Source of the DNA: Pseudomonas sp. B28(2017)
Lineage (GTDB): Bacteria; Pseudomonadota; Gammaproteobacteria; Pseudomonadales; Pseudomonadaceae
Direction of reading: 5' to 3'
DNA length: 64,000 bases
Assembly: GCF_002113025.1 (NCBI RefSeq)
Contig: NZ_NEJH01000012.1
Location: forward strand, 97,456 to 161,455
Positions 52,312 through 61,300 of the stretch are shown one piece after another. The translations under genes and the position numbers were made by a program. The notes beneath the pieces were generated by a model that did not search any database, had not been told where the DNA came from, and saw only the letters and a program-made list of their open reading frames with translations. The first letter of the stretch is position 1. Every line of letters starts with the position of its first letter.

Positions 52312-53868
52312 CTACAGGCCTGGCAGGCGCTGGCGAATCTGTGCCACAACCGTATCGAGAGTCCCGCTTTCATTGGTCTGGATGCGCTTGCTGCAGAGGA
52401 TTTCCGCGGGCGTCAGCGCTTCACGGCTGGCTTGCTGGGCTGCGATAACAGTCAAGGTGGCATCAGACGGGTCTTTCTTGTCTGCCTGGCGCTCGGCCAG
52501 CCAGCTTTCGATCACGGCCTGTGGCGCATTGCAGTCGAGAATCAGGAACGGTGCGCCGGTGGCCTCGGCCACCTTCGCGGCGCTGTCACGCTGATCACGC
52601 TTGAGGTAAGTGGCGTCGACCACCACCGGAAAGCCTGCACGCAAAATGACGTCGGCGATTTCATGCAGACGGGTATAAGTCGCCACGCTGGCGTCGGCAC
52701 TGTAGATGCCGGCCTGTACATCATTCTCGACGGTTTGCTCGCCGAACAGACGCTTGCGCTCGACATCGGAGCGCAGGCGAATCGCACCCAGGGCTTCGAC
52801 CAGGCGCATGGCGACATGGCTCTTGCCGACGGCGGAAACGCCGTGGGTAATGGCCATGAAGCGCGAAGGAATGGTGCTGTAGCTTTCCGCCAGGTTGGCG
52901 TAGTTGCGGTACTGGCGCAGGGTTGTGGCGCGCTGCACGGCGGTCGCCTCAGCTGGCATGCTGAACAGGGCGACTTTGGCGCGAACCAGTGCGCGGTAGG
53001 CTTTGTAGAAGTTCAGCAGTTCGAGGCCGCGATAGTCACCGGTCAGCTCCAGGTACTGGCTGATGAAACGACGCGCCAGGCACTTCAGGCCGCGATCTTC
53101 CAGGTCCATCGCCAGGAAGCCGGTGTCGGCATAAACGTCGGTAAAGCGAAACGGTTCGTTGAATTCGATGCAGTCGAAGATCACGACCTTGCCATCGATC
53201 ACGGTTGCGTTGCCCAAGTGGATATCACCGTGGCATTCACGAATGAAACCTTCGGCCTTGCGCTGGGTGAGCAGTGGTTTGAGGCGCTCGAAGCTGCTTT
53301 CGGCCCAGGCTTGCAGGGCGTCGAGTTGCAGCAGGTCGGATTTGTCGCTGAGGAACGGACGGATCTGTTCGAAGTTCTGCCGCACCGGCGCCATGACGCT
53401 GTCCGGGGTGCCGGCTTCGTGCTCGGCTGGCACTTTCGGTGCGCTGAGATGGAAGCGGGCGATTTGTTCAGCCATCTCGTCGATGTGGGCGGTGGTCAGT
53501 TCGCCATTGGCCTGAAGGGTGCTCAGCAATCCGTTTTGCGGGAACTGGCGCATCTTCAGTACATATTCGATGGCCGGGCCTTCGCCGCCCAGTTGCGGAG
53601 CCTCGGCGCTGCCGGTGACGGGCAGCACTTCGAGGTACAGATCGTCGGTCAGGCGCTGGTTCAGGCGCAGTTCTTCAGTGCAAAAGTGTTCGCGAGCTTC
53701 AAGGCTGGTGAAGTCGAGAAAACCGAAATTGACCGGCTTCTTCACTTTATAAGCGAAGGGGCCTGTGAGAACGACCCAGGAAATGTGGGTTTCGATGACC
53801 TGGAATCCGTCTACAGGATGCGGGTAGAGGGCAGGGTTTTGCAGGGCAGCGATCAGGGACTGGCTCAC
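52312..53868 (-). CDS. Fused aminoglycoside-phosphotransferase-like kinase and AAA ATPase
   Basis: The 518-residue protein starts at GTG 53868 behind AAGGA. The N-terminal ~330 residues are APH/choline-kinase-like, with the catalytic HGDIHLGNATVIDGK and FDCIEFN (Brenner and DFG-equivalent Asp). The C-terminal ~180 residues are a P-loop kinase-like domain (ITHGVSAVGKSHVAMRLVEA, VVDATYLKRDQRDSAAKVAE, FLILDCNAP). The pairing is widespread in proteobacteria with no established substrate. It is probably a small-molecule kinase and not a resistance gene. Confidence 0.85.
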   Translation of the reverse strand: MSQSLIAALQNPALYPHPVDGFQVIETHISWVVLTGPFAYKVKKPVNFGFLDFTSLEAREHFCTEELRLNQRLTDDLYLEVLPVTGSAEAPQLGGEGPAIEYVLKMRQFPQNGLLSTLQANGELTTAHIDEMAEQIARFHLSAPKVPAEHEAGTPDSVMAPVRQNFEQIRPFLSDKSDLLQLDALQAWAESSFERLKPLLTQRKAEGFIRECHGDIHLGNATVIDGKVVIFDCIEFNEPFRFTDVYADTGFLAMDLEDRGLKCLARRFISQYLELTGDYRGLELLNFYKAYRALVRAKVALFSMPAEATAVQRATTLRQYRNYANLAESYSTIPSRFMAITHGVSAVGKSHVAMRLVEALGAIRLRSDVERKRLFGEQTVENDVQAGIYSADASVATYTRLHEIADVILRAGFPVVVDATYLKRDQRDSAAKVAEATGAPFLILDCNAPQAVIESWLAERQADKKDPSDATLTVIAAQQASREALTPAEILCSKRIQTNESGTLDTVVAQIRQRLPGL

Positions 53869-53983
53869 AGGCGATCCTTCAGGGTCTGGAAAATCAAGGC
53901 CGCCATTATGGCCGTAAGTCCGCTTGGCGCAAACCTCGGAGCGCTCCTGTTGAGTATGAATAAAGTGCGTATAATCCGCCGCC

Positions 53984-56302
53984 ATGACTCGTACTCGAAC
54001 TCCCCGTACCCCAAAAAAACCACCCTCCAGGGGCCTGCGCCCGTGGTTGGGCTGGGCCATTAAACTCAGTCTGGTCGGCCTGGTCGTGCTGGCCGGATTC
54101 GCCGTTTACCTTGATGCAATCGTCCAGGAGAAGTTCTCCGGCAAGCGCTGGACCATTCCGGCCAAGGTTTACGCGCGCCCGCTCGAACTGTTCGTCGGAC
54201 AAAAGCTGAGCAGGGACGATTTCCTGACAGAGCTCGATGCCCTGGGCTATCGCCGTGAAAGCGTGGCTAATGGTCCGGGTGCGGCGTCAGTCAACGGGAA
54301 TACCGTTGATCTGAACACCCGTGGCTTCCAGTTCTATGAAGGCATGGAGCAAGCGCAGCCGGTGCGTGTGCGTTTCTCTGGCGATTACGTGGCCGAACTG
54401 TCGGGCGCAAAGGACTCGAAACTTTCCGTGGTGCGCCTGGAGCCGCTGCTGATCGGCGGTCTGTACCCGAAAAACCTCGAAGACCGGATTCTGATCAAGA
54501 TCGATCAGGTGCCGCCGTACTTGCTTGAAACGCTGGTGGCTGTCGAGGACCGCGATTTTTATCATCACTTTGGTGTTTCACCGAAGTCGATCGCCCGTGC
54601 AATCTGGGTCAACGGTGCGTCCGGCCGCATGCGTCAGGGCGGCAGTACGCTGACTCAGCAGTTGGTGAAAAACTTCTACCTGACCAACGAGCGCAGCTTG
54701 AGCCGGAAACTCACCGAAGCAATGATGGCGCTGCTGCTCGAGCTGCATTACGACAAGCGCGAAATCCTCGAGGCATACCTCAATGAGGTGTTTATCGGGC
54801 AGGACGGTCAGCGCGCGGTGCACGGTTTCGGTCTGGCCAGCCAGTTCTTCTTCAGTCAGCCACTGGCCGAACTCAAGCTGCATCAAGTCGCACTGCTGGT
54901 GGGCATGGTCAAGGGGCCTTCTTCCTATAACCCGCGTCGTTATCCGGAGCGTGCCCTTGAGCGGCGCAACCTGGTGCTCGATGTCCTGCAAGAGCAGGGC
55001 GTCGCGACTGCCGAGCAGGTTGAGGCCGCGAAGAAAATGCCGCTGGGCGTGACCAAGCGCGGTAGTCTCGCGGACAGCTCGTTCCCCGGCTTCCTCGATC
55101 TGGTCAAGCGCCAGTTGCGTGAAGATTATCGCGACGAAGACTTGACCGAAGAAGGCCTGCGGATCTTCACCAGTTTCGACCCGATCCTGCAGATGAAGGC
55201 CGAGGCGTCGGTCAACGACACCTTCAAGCGCCTGGCCGGGCGCAAGGGTTCCGATGACGTCGAAGCGGCAATGGTTGTGACCAACCCGGAGACCGGCGAA
55301 GTACAGGCCATGATCGGCAGTCGTCAGGCCAGTTTTGCCGGGTTCAACCGGGCGCTGGATGCGGTACGGCCGATCGGCTCGCTGATCAAGCCGGCGGTTT
55401 ATCTGACCGCGCTGGAGAAGCCTAGCCAGTACACATTGACCAGTTGGCTGTCGGACGAAGTCTTCTCGGTCAAGGGCGCCGACGGCCAGGTCTGGAAGCC
55501 GCAGAACTACGATCGTCGTTCTCACGGTACCGTCTTCCTTTATCAGGGCCTGGCGCATTCCTACAACCTGTCGACCGCGCGTCTCGGTCTGGCGGTCGGT
55601 GTACCGAACGTTCTGAAGACGCTGGAGCGCCTGGGTGTGACTCGTGAGTTCCCGGCCTTTCCGTCGATGTTGCTCGGCGCTGGCGGCATGACACCCATCG
55701 AAGTGGCGACCATGTACCAGACCCTCGCCAACGGCGGCTTCAATACGCCGATGCGCGGGATTCGTAGCGTGCTGACTGCCGAGGGCGAGCCGCTCAAGCG
55801 TTATCCGTTCCAGATTCAGCAGCGTTTCGACCCGGCCTCCATTTACCTGATCCAGAGCGCCATGCAGCGCGTGATGCGTGAAGGTACCGGCAGCTCGGTT
55901 TATAACGTGTTGCCAAGGAGTTTGACCCTGGCGGGTAAGACCGGCACCAGTAACGACTCGCGGGACAGTTGGTTTGCCGGTTTCAGCCAGGACTTGCTGG
56001 CGGTGGTCTGGCTGGGGCGCGACGACAACGGCAAGACGCCTTTCACTGGTGCCACCGGGGCCTTGCAGGTTTGGACCAGCTTCATGCGCAAGGCTGATCC
56101 ACTTCCCCTGGACATGCCGCAGCCGGACAATATCGTTCAGGCCTGGGTTGATTCGCGAACCGGGCAAGGTTCTGACGCCGGTTGCCCCGGTGCCGTGCAG
56201 ATGCCGTATATTCGCGGCAGCGAACCGCCTCCCGGTGCTGTTTGCGGTGGTGAAAACCCTGCCGAGACGGTGATGGATTGGGTCAAGGGCTGGATGAATT
56301 AA
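53984..56302 (+). CDS. mrcB: Penicillin-binding protein 1B (bifunctional glycosyltransferase/transpeptidase)
   Basis: A class A PBP of 772 residues: short basic cytoplasmic tail, membrane helix (about 24-45), UB2H domain (about 50-150, binding its lipoprotein activator), GT51 domain (AVEDRDFYHHFGVSPKSIAR with catalytic Glu, RQGGSTLTQQLVKNFYL) and transpeptidase (SxxK in RPIGSLIKPAVYL, SxN in SYNLSTARLG, KTG in LAGKTGTSND). It makes peptidoglycan at the inner membrane. lpoP follows 16 bases later, its matching activator. Confidence 0.97.
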   Translation: MTRTRTPRTPKKPPSRGLRPWLGWAIKLSLVGLVVLAGFAVYLDAIVQEKFSGKRWTIPAKVYARPLELFVGQKLSRDDFLTELDALGYRRESVANGPGAASVNGNTVDLNTRGFQFYEGMEQAQPVRVRFSGDYVAELSGAKDSKLSVVRLEPLLIGGLYPKNLEDRILIKIDQVPPYLLETLVAVEDRDFYHHFGVSPKSIARAIWVNGASGRMRQGGSTLTQQLVKNFYLTNERSLSRKLTEAMMALLLELHYDKREILEAYLNEVFIGQDGQRAVHGFGLASQFFFSQPLAELKLHQVALLVGMVKGPSSYNPRRYPERALERRNLVLDVLQEQGVATAEQVEAAKKMPLGVTKRGSLADSSFPGFLDLVKRQLREDYRDEDLTEEGLRIFTSFDPILQMKAEASVNDTFKRLAGRKGSDDVEAAMVVTNPETGEVQAMIGSRQASFAGFNRALDAVRPIGSLIKPAVYLTALEKPSQYTLTSWLSDEVFSVKGADGQVWKPQNYDRRSHGTVFLYQGLAHSYNLSTARLGLAVGVPNVLKTLERLGVTREFPAFPSMLLGAGGMTPIEVATMYQTLANGGFNTPMRGIRSVLTAEGEPLKRYPFQIQQRFDPASIYLIQSAMQRVMREGTGSSVYNVLPRSLTLAGKTGTSNDSRDSWFAGFSQDLLAVVWLGRDDNGKTPFTGATGALQVWTSFMRKADPLPLDMPQPDNIVQAWVDSRTGQGSDAGCPGAVQMPYIRGSEPPPGAVCGGENPAETVMDWVKGWMN

Positions 56303-56318
56303 GCAAAGAGGGCTTCAA

Positions 56319-57056
56319 GTGAACAAGTGGTTGATTCCAGCGGTTGCCGCCGTAGCTTTGCTCAGCGGTTGCTCCACCGTACAACGTGGCTCGATTCCGG
56401 TTGTGGATTCCGGGACCGCCGTGTCCAACAGTGAGCGGATCTCGGCCAATGGCGGCTTCCGCCAGTCGACCGTCAAGCGCCCTGTACAAGGTCAGTCGCG
56501 GGCCCAGGCGATTCCGCAAGGTGACAGCGGCGTTGTGGTGATGGTGCCAGGCGCTGCAACGACTTCAACGCCGATCAGCACCACGCCGATTACCCCGGGT
56601 CCGATCACGCCGGGGCCGATTGACACGTCGCCGATCCAGTCGGCGCCGATCAATCAGGGCAGCTACAGTATGCCGTCGTCGCCAAGCGGGATTCCGTCAG
56701 CCAGTTCGGGCGGGCTGTCTGCCGACGAGCAACTGGACGGCCCGGTATTGGCTTTGCTGACCACCGCTCAACAGCAGCAGGCGAGCGGTGATCTCAATGG
56801 TGCTTCCTCCAGTCTCGAGCGCGCCCAGCGCGTTGCTCCGCGTGAGCCGCAGGTGCTTTACCGTCTGGCGCAGGTGCGGATGGCTCAAGGCGATGCGGCC
56901 CAGGCTGAGCAATTCGCTCGCCGCGGGCTGACTTTTGCCAGTGGCCGTCCAGCCCTTCAGGCGAACTTGTGGGAACTGATTGCCCAGGCGCGAGAAAAAC
57001 AGAGTGACTCCCAGGGCGCGGCATTGGCTCGTCAGAAGGCCAAGGTAACGCTGTGA
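56319..57056 (+). CDS. lpoP: Outer-membrane lipoprotein LpoP, activator of PBP1b
   Basis: The 245-residue lipoprotein starts at GTG 56319 and has a lipobox LLSGC (Cys18). A long Pro/Thr/Ser-rich spacer with repeated ITPGPI units (about residues 83-120) could cross the periplasm. A C-terminal TPR pair follows (LTTAQQQQASGDLNGASSSL, YRLAQVRMAQGDAAQAEQFA). In P. aeruginosa, LpoP beside ponB/mrcB activates PBP1b. Synteny and layout match here. Confidence 0.9.
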   Translation: MNKWLIPAVAAVALLSGCSTVQRGSIPVVDSGTAVSNSERISANGGFRQSTVKRPVQGQSRAQAIPQGDSGVVVMVPGAATTSTPISTTPITPGPITPGPIDTSPIQSAPINQGSYSMPSSPSGIPSASSGGLSADEQLDGPVLALLTTAQQQQASGDLNGASSSLERAQRVAPREPQVLYRLAQVRMAQGDAAQAEQFARRGLTFASGRPALQANLWELIAQAREKQSDSQGAALARQKAKVTL

Positions 57057-57391
57057 TGGATGCGCGCTTTGTGAAAATCGCCGATCAACTGTTGTTGATC
57101 GAGCGCGAATTACGGGTGCAAGGATGGTGGGATGAAGTCTCGCCATCTGCTGAAGCACTTTCCAGCGCCGAGCCGTTTTCGGTCGATACACTGGATTTCG
57201 AGCAATGGCTGCAATGGATCTTCCTGCCACGCATGAAGATGATCCTCGAGCAGAATTTGCCGCTACCCAATGCTTCGGGCATTCAGGAAATGGCCGAAAT
57301 GGTCTTTGCCGGACGCAATGTCCAGGGCAAGGATCGGCAGTTGCAGGCATTGCTCAAAGAGTTTGATCAGCTGATCACAGCGTCTCGCTGA
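57056..57391 (+). CDS. YqcC family protein
   Basis: A 111-residue soluble helical protein of the YqcC family (IADQLLLIERELRVQGWWDE, TLDFEQWLQWIFLPRMKMIL, ending QALLKEFDQLI). The family has no established role and in enterobacteria often sits beside truC. The ATG at 57056 overlaps the lpoP stop (TGATG); a GTG one codon upstream is possible. Third gene of the mrcB-lpoP-yqcC run. Confidence 0.87.
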   Translation: MDARFVKIADQLLLIERELRVQGWWDEVSPSAEALSSAEPFSVDTLDFEQWLQWIFLPRMKMILEQNLPLPNASGIQEMAEMVFAGRNVQGKDRQLQALLKEFDQLITASR

Positions 57392-57397
57392 GCCAGA

Positions 57398-57420
57398 AGC
57401 TGCCAGCGTCCGCTGGCAGT
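57398..57420 (+). terminator. Hairpin after yqcC
   Basis: CTGCCAGCG-TC-CGCTGGCAG: a perfect 9-bp stem seven bases after the stop, followed by TTGTCC instead of a full T run. It is probably the end of the mrcB operon. Confidence 0.65.
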
Positions 57421-57579
57421 TGTCCACAATCTCTCTCTATTTTGTCGGCCGCTGTAGGCTAAGTGCATGTGCGTGCCAATTTTTTGCCAAAACTTGCGCA
57501 ATTGAAGCTAACACGCAACGGATTTACAGGTTTTTTCTTGCGTTCTCATGTGCTTACTAGGATAAAGCTCATAGACGAC

Positions 57580-57608
57580 TTGACTTGCGAAGGGCGAAAC
57601 AGAAGAAT
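57580..57608 (+). promoter_or_regulatory. Candidate sigma-70 promoter of ilvIHC
   Basis: TTGACT (57580-57585) and AAGAAT (57603-57608) with 17 bases between. The -10 is weak (4 of 6). It would start an RNA about 260 bases before ilvI, covering the structured element at 57647-57808. A second possible pair (TTGCGT / GATAAA) lies at about 57537-57566. Confidence 0.45.
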
Positions 57609-57646
57609 CCAAAGTCCGCTGTACAGGGACTGCCAGAAGCAGACCC

Positions 57647-57808
57647 TCTCAGCAGATCATGAGGCGCATATCCGCGTCGACCTGTTACACCCGCAACGCG
57701 TTACCTCGCGCTGGGTGGGAAAGGCCCGCAACACTTGGGACGATCCCAATACTTGCTCAGTCAGTGCTGACGTAGTCGGCGACCACCGTCGCTCATGCTC
57801 TGCTGAGA
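57647..57808 (+). other. Structured leader element upstream of ilvI
   Basis: The 483-base gap between yqcC and ilvI contains a long-range stem: TCTCAGCAGA (57647-57656) pairs with TCTGCTGAGA (57799-57808), then CATGAG (57658-57663) with CTCATG (57792-57797), 16 pairs with one mismatch. Inside are TTGGGA-CGA-TCCCAA (57735-57749) and GTCAG-TG-CTGAC (57760-57771). There is no convincing coding frame. It may be an attenuator-like leader of ilvIHC or a separate small RNA. I do not recognise it. Confidence 0.55.
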
Positions 57809-57874
57809 AGTAAACCTATTAAGACCCGTCCTATTTTTCGTGGGCGGTATTCTGGCGTTTTAGAGGTGAGCAAC

Positions 57875-59599
57875 GTGGAGCTTTTATCTGGCGGTGAGAT
57901 GCTCGTCCGCTTTTTGCGCGACGAAGGCGTCAAATATATCTACGGGTACCCGGGTGGTGCTCTTCTTCATGTCTACGATGCCCTGTTCAAAGAACCGGAA
58001 GTGACCCACATCCTGGTTCGTCACGAGCAAGCGGCTACCCATATGGCTGACGGTTACGCCCGTGCCACCGGTAAAGCCGGCGTGGTACTGGTGACTTCCG
58101 GTCCGGGTGCAACCAATGCCATTACCGGTATCGCCACGGCCTACATGGACTCCATTCCGATGGTGATCATTTCCGGGCAGGTACCGAGCACCATGGTCGG
58201 TACCGATGCGTTCCAGGAAACCGACATGATCGGTATCTCCCGGCCAATCGTGAAGCACAGCTTCATGATCAAGCACGCGTCGGAAATCCCGGAAGTCATG
58301 AAGAAGGCGTTCTACCTGGCGCAATCCGGTCGTCCTGGCCCGGTCGTTGTCGATATCCCGAAAGACATGACCAACCCGGCCGAGAAGTTCGAATACGTCT
58401 TCCCGAAAAAGGCCAAGCTGCGTTCCTACAGCCCGGCTGTTCGTGGTCACTCCGGTCAAATCCGCAAGGCGGCAGAAATGCTCCTGGCGGCCAAGCGCCC
58501 TGTGTTGTACTCGGGCGGCGGCGTGATCCTCGGCGGTGGTTCCGCACCACTGACCGAACTGGCGAAGATGCTCAACCTGCCAGTGACCAATACCCTGATG
58601 GGCCTCGGTGGCTACCCTGGCACCGACCGTCAGTTCATCGGCATGCTCGGCATGCACGGCAGCTACACCGCGAACCTGGCGATGCACCATGCTGACGTGA
58701 TCCTGGCAGTCGGTGCGCGTTTCGACGATCGCGTAATCAACGGCGCGCCGAAGTTCTGCCCGAACGCCAAGATCATTCACATCGACATCGACCCGGCTTC
58801 GATTTCCAAAACCATCAAGGCTGACGTGCCAATCGTCGGTCCGGTGGAGAGCGTCCTGACCGAAATGGTCGCGATCCTCAAGGAAATCGGCGAAACCCCG
58901 AACAAGGAAGCGGTCGCCAGCTGGTGGAAGCAGGTTGATGAGTGGCGCGGTGATCGCGGCCTGTTCCCTTACGACAAGGGCGACGGCAGCAAGATCAAGC
59001 CGCAGACCGTGATCGAAACCCTGTGCGAAGTGACCAAGGGCGACGCCTTTGTGACCTCCGACGTGGGCCAGCACCAGATGTTTGCTGCGCAGTACTACAA
59101 GTTCAACAAGCCGAACCGCTGGATCAACTCCGGTGGCCTGGGCACGATGGGCTTCGGTCTGCCGGCCGCTATGGGTATCGCCCTGAGCTTCCCTGACACC
59201 GATGTTGCGTGCGTCACCGGTGAAGGCAGTATCCAGATGAACATCCAGGAGCTGTCGACCTGCTTGCAATATGGTTTGCCGGTCAAGATCGTCATCCTCA
59301 ACAACGGTGTTCTGGGTATGGTTCGTCAGTGGCAGGACATGAGTTACGGCAGCCGTCACTCGCACTCCTACATGGAATCCTTGCCTGACTTCGTCAAGCT
59401 GGCTGAAGCCTATGGCCACGTCGGCGTGCGCATCACCGAATCGAAAGATTTGAAGTCGAAGATGGAAGAGGCGTTCGCCATGAAAGATCGCCTGGTGGTG
59501 ATCGACATTTCGGTCGACACCAGCGAGCACGTCTATCCGATGCAGATCAAAGACGGCTCCATGCGCGATATGTGGCTGAGCAAGACGGAGCGTACCTAA
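57875..59599 (+). CDS. ilvI: Acetolactate synthase isozyme III, large subunit
   Basis: Thiamine-diphosphate enzyme for the first common step of branched-chain amino acid synthesis. The 574 residues start at GTG 57875 (VELLSGGEMLVRFLRDEGVK), which is preferred over GTG 57866 because AGAGGTGA then sits as ribosome-binding site. The catalytic Glu lies in HEQAATHMADGYARATGKAG, the FAD region in GARFDDRVING, and the ThDP motif in GEGSIQMNIQELSTC. It is followed two bases later by ilvH. Confidence 0.97.
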   Translation: MELLSGGEMLVRFLRDEGVKYIYGYPGGALLHVYDALFKEPEVTHILVRHEQAATHMADGYARATGKAGVVLVTSGPGATNAITGIATAYMDSIPMVIISGQVPSTMVGTDAFQETDMIGISRPIVKHSFMIKHASEIPEVMKKAFYLAQSGRPGPVVVDIPKDMTNPAEKFEYVFPKKAKLRSYSPAVRGHSGQIRKAAEMLLAAKRPVLYSGGGVILGGGSAPLTELAKMLNLPVTNTLMGLGGYPGTDRQFIGMLGMHGSYTANLAMHHADVILAVGARFDDRVINGAPKFCPNAKIIHIDIDPASISKTIKADVPIVGPVESVLTEMVAILKEIGETPNKEAVASWWKQVDEWRGDRGLFPYDKGDGSKIKPQTVIETLCEVTKGDAFVTSDVGQHQMFAAQYYKFNKPNRWINSGGLGTMGFGLPAAMGIALSFPDTDVACVTGEGSIQMNIQELSTCLQYGLPVKIVILNNGVLGMVRQWQDMSYGSRHSHSYMESLPDFVKLAEAYGHVGVRITESKDLKSKMEEAFAMKDRLVVIDISVDTSEHVYPMQIKDGSMRDMWLSKTERT

Positions 59600-59601
59600 T
59601 C

Positions 59602-60093
59602 ATGCGGCACATTATTTCCTTGCTTCTGGAAAACGAACCTGGTGCTTTGTCTCGCGTAGTCGGCCTGTTCTCGCAGCGCAACTACAACATCGAAAGCCTG
59701 ACCGTGGCGCCAACCGAAGACCCGACCCTGTCGCGTCTGACGCTGACCACTGTCGGTCACGATGAAATCATCGAGCAGATCACCAAAAACCTGAACAAGC
59801 TGATCGAAGTGGTCAAGCTGGTGGACCTGTCGGAAAGCGCTCACATCGAGCGTGAACTGATGCTGGTCAAGGTCAAGGCCACTGGCGCCCAGCGCGCCGA
59901 GATCAAACGCACCACCGATATTTACCGTGGACAGATCGTCGACGTCAGCGCCAGCGTGTATACCGTTCAACTGACCGGTACCAGCGACAAGCTCGACAGC
60001 TTCATTCAGTCCATTGGCACCGCCTCGATTCTGGAAACCGTCCGTAGTGGCGTCACCGGTATTGCCCGCGGCGACAAAGTACTCAGCATCTAA
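59602..60093 (+). CDS. ilvH: Acetolactate synthase isozyme III, small regulatory subunit
   Basis: A 163-residue ACT-domain protein that confers valine feedback inhibition on IlvI. It begins MRHIISLLLENEPGALSRVV (the ACT valine site, ENEPGALSRVVGLFSQRNYN). The C-terminal half (ERELMLVKVKATGAQRAEIK) is typical. ATG 59602 follows the ilvI stop by two bases. Confidence 0.97.
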   Translation: MRHIISLLLENEPGALSRVVGLFSQRNYNIESLTVAPTEDPTLSRLTLTTVGHDEIIEQITKNLNKLIEVVKLVDLSESAHIERELMLVKVKATGAQRAEIKRTTDIYRGQIVDVSASVYTVQLTGTSDKLDSFIQSIGTASILETVRSGVTGIARGDKVLSI

Positions 60094-60138
60094 ACCAAAT
60101 TAGCGAACGGCCTGAACGGCCTGATATAGGGGAAATTC

Positions 60139-61155
60139 ATGAAAGTTTTCTACGATAAAGACTGCGACCTGTCGATCATCCAGGGCAAAAAAGTTGCCAT
60201 CATCGGTTACGGTTCCCAGGGTCACGCTCAAGCGTGCAACCTGAAAGATTCCGGCGTTGACGTGACTGTCGGTCTGCGTAAAGGTTCGGCTACCGTTGCC
60301 AAGGCTGAAGCCCACGGCCTGAAAGTGACCGACGTGGCTGCCGCTGTTGCCGGCGCCGACCTGGTCATGATCCTGACCCCGGACGAGTTCCAGTCCCAGC
60401 TGTACAAGAACGAAATCGAGCCGAACATCAAGAAAGGCGCCACCCTGGCCTTCTCTCACGGCTTCGCGATCCACTACAACCAGGTTGTTCCGCGCGCTGA
60501 CCTCGACGTGATCATGATCGCGCCGAAAGCCCCGGGCCACACCGTTCGTTCCGAGTTCGTGAAAGGCGGCGGTATCCCTGACCTGATCGCTATCTACCAG
60601 GACGCCTCGGGCAACGCCAAGAACGTTGCACTGTCCTACGCTGCCGGCGTTGGTGGCGGTCGTACCGGCATCATCGAAACCACCTTCAAGGACGAGACCG
60701 AAACCGACCTGTTCGGCGAACAAGCCGTTCTGTGCGGCGGTACCGTTGAGTTGGTAAAAGCCGGTTTCGAAACCCTGGTCGAAGCTGGCTACGCGCCGGA
60801 AATGGCCTACTTCGAGTGCCTGCACGAACTGAAGCTGATCGTTGACCTCATGTATGAAGGCGGTATCGCCAACATGAACTACTCGATCTCCAACAACGCC
60901 GAATACGGCGAGTACGTGACCGGCCCTGAAGTCATCAACGCCGAATCCCGTCAGGCCATGCGCAACGCCCTGAAACGTATTCAGGACGGCGAATACGCCA
61001 AGATGTTCATCAGCGAAGGCGCTACCGGCTATCCTTCGATGACCGCCAAGCGTCGTAACAACGCCGCTCACGGTATCGAAATCATCGGCGAGCAACTGCG
61101 CTCCATGATGCCGTGGATCGGTGCCAACAAGATCGTCGACAAAGCCAAAAACTAA
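60139..61155 (+). CDS. ilvC: Ketol-acid reductoisomerase (NADP+)
   Basis: A class I KARI of 338 residues. The Rossmann motif is VAIIGYGSQGHAQACNLKDS, the NADPH phosphate loop LRKGSATVAK, and the Mg sites are in GIIETTFKDETETDLFGEQA and MAYFECLHELKLIVDLMYEG. It converts acetolactate to dihydroxy-isovalerate. It starts 45 bases after ilvH behind AGGGGAAATTC; a terminator follows. Confidence 0.98.
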   Translation: MKVFYDKDCDLSIIQGKKVAIIGYGSQGHAQACNLKDSGVDVTVGLRKGSATVAKAEAHGLKVTDVAAAVAGADLVMILTPDEFQSQLYKNEIEPNIKKGATLAFSHGFAIHYNQVVPRADLDVIMIAPKAPGHTVRSEFVKGGGIPDLIAIYQDASGNAKNVALSYAAGVGGGRTGIIETTFKDETETDLFGEQAVLCGGTVELVKAGFETLVEAGYAPEMAYFECLHELKLIVDLMYEGGIANMNYSISNNAEYGEYVTGPEVINAESRQAMRNALKRIQDGEYAKMFISEGATGYPSMTAKRRNNAAHGIEIIGEQLRSMMPWIGANKIVDKAKN

Positions 61156-61170
61156 GTCACGCGCTTGTAC

Positions 61171-61201
61171 GAAAAAACGCGGCTTAGGCCGCGTTTTTTC
61201 G
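61171..61201 (+). terminator. Terminator of ilvIHC
   Basis: AAAAAACGCGGC-TTAG-GCCGCGTTTTTTC: a stem with A and T tracts on both sides, 15 bases after the ilvC stop. Confidence 0.94.
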
Positions 61202-61300
61202 TTTGGGAGGCCGGTTCTGGTATAAAGCTGCATCGTTTGTGGCCGAACCGTCGTCCCAGACACCTGTCCAAACTTTCCACCCCGTTGCAAGGTAATGTCC

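Noticed and set aside
52312..53868. Aminoglycoside resistance gene
   Set aside because: The APH core is shared by many small-molecule kinases; the fusion with a second P-loop domain is a core-genome family without resistance evidence.
57463..57813. 116-codon open frame in the ilvI leader
   Set aside because: Starts at a non-ATG codon without ribosome-binding site, has atypical codon use and Cys/Arg-rich composition, and overlaps the structured RNA element.
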